In this document: positions 33,712 to 37,507 of the stretch, in pieces
How the letters are laid out: each line of letters begins with the position of its first letter
Position numbering within the stretch: position 1 is the first letter of the stretch
From: Marinilactibacillus piezotolerans
Lineage (GTDB): Bacteria > Bacillota > Bacilli > Lactobacillales > Carnobacteriaceae_A
Reading direction: 5' to 3'
Assembly: GCF_900114235.1 (NCBI RefSeq)
Contig: NZ_FOSJ01000023.1
Location: 1 to 37,507, forward strand
Length of the DNA: 37,507 nucleotides
Program-made: the position numbers and the translations under genes
The notes under the pieces: generated by a model
The model's input: the letters and a program-made list of their open reading frames with translations, nothing else
What the model was told of the DNA's origin: nothing
Databases searched by the model: none

Positions 33712-34422
33712 ATGATGAAATTCGAAGTATGGTCAGATTATGTTTGCCCATTTTGTTATATCGGCAAGAGAGAATTAGAACAAGCCATCAGAGAAACTGG
33801 CTTAACGGGAAAAGTTGAAGTGGAGTTCAAAGCTTATGAATTAGATCCAACGACTTCTACAAAAGACAATGCTCCAGTAAAAGAAAGCCTGATGAAGAAA
33901 AAAGGCATGTCTGAATCTCAGGTTGAGGGAATGTTTGAAAGTGTAACAGATCGCGCGAAGTCTGTAGGCTTGAACTACGACTTTTCCAAAATGAAGAATG
34001 CAAATACAAAAAAAGCGCATCGTCTGGCTAAATTTGCGGAAAGCCAAGGTAAAGGGTCAGATATAGATGAAGCTTTGCTGGCTGCACATTTTACAGACAA
34101 TCTCGCTTTGAACGATGATGAGGTGTTGTTAAGTGTTGCGGAATCAGTGGGATTATCTCGTGAAGAGGCTCAGGCAGTCCTTTCTAGTGATCAACATGCA
34201 GACGAAGTTGCTCAAGACATTCAAGAAGCAAGAGCACTCGGCGTACAAGGTGTTCCTTTTTTTGTATTAGAACGTAAATACGCGATTTCAGGTGCGCAAC
34301 CTCAAGAACTTTTCCAAGAAACTCTGAAGAAAGTTGCAGACGAAATGGGCTTAAAGCCCGGACTGCAAATGATGAACGACAACGACGGTGGAGTCTGCGA
34401 AGACGGCAGCTGTACGTTTTAA
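33712..34422 (+). CDS. FrnE-like DsbA family oxidoreductase
   Basis: 236 residues, thioredoxin fold with helical insert. The active site is CPFC (Cys12, Cys15) right after the first strand; the cis-Pro loop is VQGVPFF. A second cysteine pair, CEDGSC, closes the protein, unusual but seen in some FrnE proteins. No signal peptide, so it is cytosolic and probably acts in oxidative-stress or disulfide exchange. AGGAAGAG is upstream of paired ATGs at 33712 and 33715. Single gene, closed by a terminator. Confidence 0.88.
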   Translation: MMKFEVWSDYVCPFCYIGKRELEQAIRETGLTGKVEVEFKAYELDPTTSTKDNAPVKESLMKKKGMSESQVEGMFESVTDRAKSVGLNYDFSKMKNANTKKAHRLAKFAESQGKGSDIDEALLAAHFTDNLALNDDEVLLSVAESVGLSREEAQAVLSSDQHADEVAQDIQEARALGVQGVPFFVLERKYAISGAQPQELFQETLKKVADEMGLKPGLQMMNDNDGGVCEDGSCTF

Positions 34423-34447
34423 TCGATACGCATAATAGAACGCAACA

Positions 34448-34497
34448 AAAAAAGGTCGATGTTTATCTGCAGCTGCAGATGAGCATCGACCTTTTTT
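34448..34497 (+). terminator. Terminator of the FrnE-like gene
   Basis: AAAGGTCGATG pairs with CATCGACCTTT (34451-34461 and 34484-34494), with an inner ATCTGCAGCTGCAGAT palindrome, then a T run. Confidence 0.85.
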
Positions 34498-34605
34498 CAT
34501 AACTCTTGTAAATATAAAATATTTATTCCTTCTATTCTAAAAACTAACAGTCAGAAAATTTCTAGAATCAGACTTTATGCACTAAACTATTCAGATACAC
34601 TACAT

Positions 34606-34998
34606 TTATTCCGTTTCATAAATATAAGTCAAAAACGGATTCATTGATACCTCAAATTTGTTTATCAACTTTTTGAAAACTATCATAAAGAGTTTAAACA
34701 GTCCATAACCTAAAACAGCACCCATCGTGTTGAAAATCAAATCATTTACATCAATATATCTGAATGTAAATCCAATTGCTAGAGCTGTCAAAAGCTGCAT
34801 ACCTTCTAGAAGCAAACTGAATAAGAATCCTGATAAGACAATCTTCTTCAGATTCACTTTTGCAATAAAAGGAATGCCAAAACCAAACGGAACTGTAAGC
34901 AGAACATTTAGCAGAGAAGTCTTTATTGCAAAAGAACTTGGATTAAAAGGTACCCAGTTGGCATCTCTCCATACATTCTGTCCAATCTCGCTTCGCAT
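34606..34998 (-). pseudogene. Shortened VanZ-like membrane protein
   Basis: 130 residues with three or four helices. WVPFNPSSFAIKTSLLNVLLTVPFGF and GFTFRYIDVNDLIFNTMGAVLGYGLF are VanZ-family segments. Full VanZ-like proteins begin with another helix of about 30 residues before the (R)-x-NxxPF motif; here the frame starts just before it at ATG 34998, with no ribosome site and a stop 10 codons further upstream. It is probably an N-terminally truncated, possibly dead copy. VanZ-like proteins can confer low-level glycopeptide or lipopeptide tolerance, but nothing indicates function here. Confidence 0.65.
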
Positions 34999-35031
34999 AT
35001 AATCATTTACTTTAACAAAAAATAGCTATTA

Positions 35032-35061
35032 GATACATGAATTTATGTAATTTCATGTATC
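35032..35061. repeat. 10-bp inverted repeat
   Basis: GATACATGAA (35032-35041) and TTCATGTATC (35052-35061). The 12-mer AATTTCATGTAT in it recurs near 36254, upstream of cadC. Confidence 0.5.
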
Positions 35062-35090
35062 GCTTGATACTATTTGGATAATGCGCCAAT

Positions 35091-35147
35091 CTGTTAGCAC
35101 AAAAAAAGACAACGAGATTTAATCGATGTCTTTTTTTGTGCTAACAG
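35091..35147 (-). terminator. Very long inverted repeat ending cadD (terminator)
   Basis: Arms of 21 bases (35091-35111 and 35127-35147) match perfectly and contain a seven-base A or T run in the middle. The centre has a partial TCGAT match. It lies 12 bases after the cadD stop. The stem is unusually long for a terminator. Confidence 0.7.
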
Positions 35148-35159
35148 TCAAACTATTTA

Positions 35160-35777
35160 TTAATTAAATAAACTTAATAAAGTTTGAATCGTACCATTTT
35201 CGATCAATATATAAATTCCTAAACCAATAAACACTATAGGAACAATGATTCGTTCATATTTTTCTAATGTTTCGGAAACAAAGGAAATTTTTGCTAATTT
35301 ATAACTGACATAGGAAAGAACTGCAACAGAGAAAGCAAATACGATTAAAGTAATAACAATTTCTGAAAAGGCTAACGAAGTAAAGTAAGGAATATAAATG
35401 CCTAAATTATCGCCACCTGACGCAATGGTTATTAAGGCGACAGTCCAAAATAACCAACTGGTTCCTCTAGATTCTAACTTTTCAACGACTTCCTCTTCTT
35501 CTTCCTCCTCTTCACCTATCACAGCGACACGAATACCTAAATAAATTGGAATTAATCCAAGAAGTCCAATGATCCAATCTTGCGGAATAAAATTTAGCAC
35601 ATAAGCAGCAAACAAACTTACGGCTACCAAAATACCTGTTCCAAGATATTGACCCCAAAAAATGTGACGAATACCTTTTTGTGTGTGGCTTTGAGAAAAG
35701 ATAATGAGCAAGATAAACAAATAATCAATACTGGTAGAAATATAAACAGCGATAGCTGAAAAAATACTTTGTAACAA
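35160..35777 (-). CDS. cadD: CadD-family cadmium resistance transporter
   Basis: 205 residues with six predicted helices. SIFSAIAVYISTSIDYLFILLIIF near the start and GGDNLGIYIPYF in the middle are CadD hallmarks. It exports or sequesters Cd2+. The cytoplasmic loop carries eight Glu in a row (about 95-102 of the ORF), possibly metal-binding. The frame's first TTG (35792) is within the ribosome site itself (TTGGAGGAAG); the second TTG (35777), 8 bases after GGAGG, is used. Downstream of cadC, one base-pair gap region, so an operon. Confidence 0.88.
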   Translation of the reverse strand: MLQSIFSAIAVYISTSIDYLFILLIIFSQSHTQKGIRHIFWGQYLGTGILVAVSLFAAYVLNFIPQDWIIGLLGLIPIYLGIRVAVIGEEEEEEEEVVEKLESRGTSWLFWTVALITIASGGDNLGIYIPYFTSLAFSEIVITLIVFAFSVAVLSYVSYKLAKISFVSETLEKYERIIVPIVFIGLGIYILIENGTIQTLLSLFN

Positions 35778-35793
35778 AATAACTTCCTCCAAA

Positions 35794-36156
35794 CTAAGAT
35801 TTCATAGATAGATTTTCTGATAACTTTAAAAAAACATGAATAGCGGAAAGGATGTCTTCATTCGCTAAAGAGTAATAAACTACTTTTCCATCTTGACGTG
35901 ATTTTGCCATTCCATGTTTTTTTAAAAAACGTAAATGGTGTGACGTTGTAGCGACACTAGCAGTAAGTATTTCTGCTAAATCACATACACACATTTCCTT
36001 ATAGGTTTCTAAAGCATAGAAAATTTTAATTCTAGAAGAATCGCTGAAACATTTCCCTAACACAAGTAAGTTTGAAAAATCTTTTTGATCCAATTTATTT
36101 TTTATTACAGTTACTTTTTCTTTATGTACGATAGTCACTTGGCAAACGTTTTCCAT
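35794..36156 (-). CDS. cadC: CadC-type metal-responsive ArsR repressor
   Basis: 120 residues, winged helix. MCVCDLAEIL carries the metal-sensing CxC (Cys56, Cys58) of CadC; VATTSHHLRFLKKHG is the DNA-reading helix. The N-terminal arm has a single Cys5, where staphylococcal CadC has two (Cys7, Cys11), so one ligand may be missing or replaced. Represses cadCD until Cd, Zn or Pb binds. ATG 36156 follows GAGGTGAGATG. An operator lies at 36171-36190. Confidence 0.92.
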   Translation of the reverse strand: MENVCQVTIVHKEKVTVIKNKLDQKDFSNLLVLGKCFSDSSRIKIFYALETYKEMCVCDLAEILTASVATTSHHLRFLKKHGMAKSRQDGKVVYYSLANEDILSAIHVFLKLSENLSMKS

Positions 36157-36170
36157 TCATCTCACCTCAC

Positions 36171-36190
36171 ATTCAAACGATTATTTGAAT
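36171..36190. promoter_or_regulatory. CadC operator
   Basis: ATTCAAA (36171-36177), six bases, TTTGAAT (36184-36190): the ATTCAAA/TTTGAAT palindrome bound by CadC-type repressors. It lies just downstream of the -10, over the transcription start. Confidence 0.8.
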
Positions 36191-36192
36191 GA

Positions 36193-36222
36193 AGTATACC
36201 TTTTTGATCACTCTTTTGTCAA
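36193..36222 (-). promoter_or_regulatory. cadC promoter
   Basis: Minus strand TTGACA (36217-36222), 18 bases, TATACT (36193-36198). Confidence 0.8.
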
Positions 36223-36287
36223 TCTACCTTAATTCCAATACACTATTATAAGCAATTTCATGTATTGAAAGAAGTCTAGGTAACACT

Positions 36288-36337
36288 TGATCACCTCCTA
36301 TTCGTTATTACTTATAACAAACAGCAGGAGGTGATCA
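36288..36337. promoter_or_regulatory. Hairpin pairing a perfect SD with a 16S 3'-tail mimic
   Basis: TGATCACCTCCT (36288-36299) and AGGAGGTGATCA (36326-36337) are perfect complements; inner GTTAT/ATAAC stacks further. The first arm matches the 3' end of 16S rRNA (GATCACCTCCT), and the second is its full Shine-Dalgarno complement. Each outward-facing arm is a strong SD: on + for a small frame at 36337, on - for a 20-codon frame at 36286. Confidence 0.75.
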
Positions 36338-36495
36338 TTATACCATCAGCAAACGTCTATGTGCCCATTAATAGTTCCATTTTAATACTCGTTGAAGAAA
36401 TGAAAGAGTGTCTAGAAACGCAATTTCTAATTCAAGCCACTCAACAAGATATTATTGAAAATGCAATTATTTTCTTAAGTACTCAATCTAAATAA
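36337..36495 (+). CDS. Possible small protein behind an SD-masking hairpin
   Basis: A 52-codon frame that ends in ...IIENAIIFLSTQSK and is rich in helix-forming residues. It has no ATG near the front: the 12-base-perfect SD at 36326 points to ATT (36337), five bases past GGAGG, or to ATA (36340); an in-frame GTG lies at 36331 within the SD and another at 36361. The first ATG is at 36409. Non-standard start or an extinct gene; a terminator follows (36500-36535). Family not recognised. Confidence 0.35.
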   Translation: MIPSANVYVPINSSILILVEEMKECLETQFLIQATQQDIIENAIIFLSTQSK

Positions 36496-36500
36496 AATAA

Positions 36501-36535
36501 AAAATCGACTATTTTTTAAGTAGTCGATTTTTTTT
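36501..36535 (+). terminator. Terminator after the small frame
   Basis: AAATCGACTA pairs with TAGTCGATTT, followed by eight T. Its presence supports a transcript running rightward through the SD hairpin. Confidence 0.75.
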
Positions 36536-36567
36536 ATTATTAATTTGCTAAACTTAATTTTAGTGGA

Positions 36568-36840
36568 TTATTTATAAATATCTTTCCTGTGGCCAATCTC
36601 TAACATTAAAATAGTGACTGTCTTGTCATTGATATCGGCAATTAAGCGATAATCTCCAATTCTATATCGCCATTCTCCTGAACGATTGGCAGTCAGTCCT
36701 TTTCCTTGTTTCCTAGGATCTGTACAATTCACTAGATTCTTTTGAATCCATCCCATAATTAAAAGAGACTGGTGTTTATCCATCTTTTTTAAAGCCTTTT
36801 GTGCTCCTTTTTCAAATGCTACTTGATAACCTGAATTCAT
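36568..36840 (-). CDS. relE: RelE-family toxin
   Basis: 90 residues, mRNA-interferase fold. KGAQKALKKMDKH early, WRYRIGDYRLIADI in the middle and the terminal IGHRKDIYK are RelE/ParE superfamily features; the basic residues there are those used for ribosome-dependent mRNA cleavage in RelE. ATG 36840 abuts the antitoxin stop, so translation is coupled. Likely a stabilisation or stress module rather than housekeeping. Confidence 0.85.
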   Translation of the reverse strand: MNSGYQVAFEKGAQKALKKMDKHQSLLIMGWIQKNLVNCTDPRKQGKGLTANRSGEWRYRIGDYRLIADINDKTVTILMLEIGHRKDIYK

Positions 36841-37062
36841 TTAATCCGCTAACTCCTTTAGCATATCTTCAAAAGAAATACTTTGCGGATTTTCTTTGTG
36901 CTCAGACATAGCTTGGTTATATAAACTCAAATCAATTTCATCTTCGATTTTTTCTAAAACAGAATTTCTAAATAAAGCTGAAACAGAGATATTATTAGCT
37001 TTAGCATATTCTTTGATTAGTTGATCTTCTTGGTTATCAATTCTTAGGGATACTACAGTCAT
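36841..37062 (-). CDS. relB: RelB/DUF6290-type antitoxin
   Basis: 73 residues from ATG 37062. N-terminal ribbon-helix-helix (TVVSLRIDNQEDQLIKEYAK, NNISVSALFRNSV), then an acidic C-terminal tail that should wrap the toxin. A TTG three codons earlier overlaps GAGGAG; ATG 37062 is about 9 bases past it. Binds its own promoter through the inverted repeat at 37070-37117. Confidence 0.85.
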   Translation of the reverse strand: MTVVSLRIDNQEDQLIKEYAKANNISVSALFRNSVLEKIEDEIDLSLYNQAMSEHKENPQSISFEDMLKELAD

Positions 37063-37069
37063 TAGAATC

Positions 37070-37121
37070 AACTCCTCTTCTTTTGTATGTACATTGTATT
37101 ACAAAAGAAGAGGAGTTTCAA
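37070..37121 (-). promoter_or_regulatory. relBE promoter and operator
   Basis: Minus strand TTGAAA (37116-37121), 17 bases, TACAAT (37093-37098). A perfect inverted repeat with 18-base arms (37070-37087, 37100-37117) spans the promoter. Transcription starts near 37086, so only one arm is transcribed; the repeat is therefore a DNA operator, probably for RelB, rather than an RNA hairpin. Confidence 0.75.
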
Positions 37122-37182
37122 TCTATTTTCTCTATAAAATGGATTAGCGCACTCAAAAATTAACTCTAATTAGCGCAAAAAA

Positions 37183-37507
37183 GAGGCTGGGACAAAAGTC
37201 TTAACAAACAAATAAGATCCGCTGAAAATCTACTTGAGATTTCAGTGGATCTTATTTGTTTATGTAAGCAAAAGGAGCACGGCTTTGGTATAATATAATC
37301 ACCACAAAAACATCATAGAAAGGGTGCTCCTTATGTATACTCAATATACCATGAACCAAACAACCTTGCCATTAGAAATGAACTGTTACTTACCAGAAAA
37401 TCATATCGTCTACTCTATTCATCAAGTTGTGGAAGATTTAGATGACTCGCAATATCACTTAATTGAAAACGACTTTGGTCGCCCGGCTTATCACCCGAAA
37501 GTTTTAC
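37183..37507 (+). mobile_element. Left part of an IS1182-type insertion sequence
   Basis: Begins near GAGGCTGGGACAAAA, a sequence common at such element edges in lactic acid bacteria. It carries a long hairpin (AAACAAATAAGATCC at 37206-37220 with its complement at 37247-37261) and TATAAT at 37290 before the transposase. The left limit is approximate and the right part is outside the window. Two copies of ATTAGCGC lie just outside (37143-37150, 37169-37176). Confidence 0.6.
37333..37507 (+). CDS. IS1182-family transposase, 5' part
   Basis: 58 codons from ATG 37333 to the edge, reading MYTQYTMNQTTLPLEMNCYLPENHIV and ending FGRPAYHPKVL, typical of the IS1182-family DDE transposase N-terminus, including the HPK(M/V)L segment. 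AAAGGGTG lies 7-8 bases upstream. Incomplete at the window end, so activity cannot be judged. Confidence 0.85.
   Translation, partial: MYTQYTMNQTTLPLEMNCYLPENHIVYSIHQVVEDLDDSQYHLIENDFGRPAYHPKVL

Noticed and set aside
1-37507. CRISPR arrays, tRNA or rRNA genes, prophage
   Set aside because: No spaced identical short repeats, no cloverleaf or rRNA sequence beyond the 11-base 16S-tail match at 36289, and no phage structural genes were seen.

Overview
The window comes from a low-GC Gram-positive bacterium. Gene content, frequent TTG starts and strong AGGAGG ribosome sites point to Lactobacillales, and the closest feel is Carnobacteriaceae (inference, not tested). Most of it is chromosomal metabolism. 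The right end, from about 34.6 kb, is accessory: cadmium resistance, a toxin-antitoxin pair and the start of an IS1182-type transposase.

Layout. 1-2.7 kb: the tail of a truncated gene, a DUF378 membrane protein, methylglyoxal synthase (mgsA) with a small membrane protein, and a divergent DJ-1/PfpI protein. 2.4-2.85 kb: two candidate small RNAs with C-rich or CCUCC anti-Shine-Dalgarno segments, each ending in a terminator. 3.0-4.35 kb: a NERD/zinc-ribbon protein with a seven-unit, 52-bp tandem repeat upstream. 4.4-10.2 kb (minus): a tryptophan-type ABC transporter, then orphan trpB, then an amidohydrolase. A long leader precedes the transporter and encodes two short Trp-codon peptides, two hairpins and a terminator. 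10.3-16.9 kb: an FAD oxidoreductase, a PAP2 phosphatase, GMP reductase, a uppS-like/gmk-like/small-membrane-protein cluster, a tandem pair of paralogous small membrane proteins, and GNAT and ASCH proteins. 17.0-20.1 kb: a CstR-controlled persulfide operon with its operator placed between the -35 and -10. 20.2-23.2 kb: D-serine ammonia-lyase divergent from a split ThrE-type exporter. 23.5-33.6 kb: the purine operon purC-S-Q-L-F-M-N-H-D with PurBox-like sites. 33.7-37.5 kb: a FrnE-like DsbA protein, a shortened VanZ-like gene, cadCD, a hairpin that mimics the 16S anti-SD, relBE, and the IS edge.

How it works together. The purine operon makes IMP from PRPP (purE, purK and purB are not here), and GuaC recycles GMP to IMP. 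The transporter/trpB operon looks like tryptophan or indole salvage controlled through Trp-codon leader peptides. The persulfide operon combines a thioredoxin-like protein, two rhodaneses, a CoA-disulfide reductase-rhodanese fusion and the persulfide sensor CstR. D-serine lyase beside a Ser/Thr-type exporter suggests hydroxy-amino-acid handling. mgsA beside a DJ-1 protein suggests methylglyoxal production and damage control in one place. The strongest candidates for undescribed biology are the tandem Trp-peptide leader (9752-10204), the small RNAs at 2.4-2.85 kb, and the SD/anti-SD hairpin at 36288-36337.
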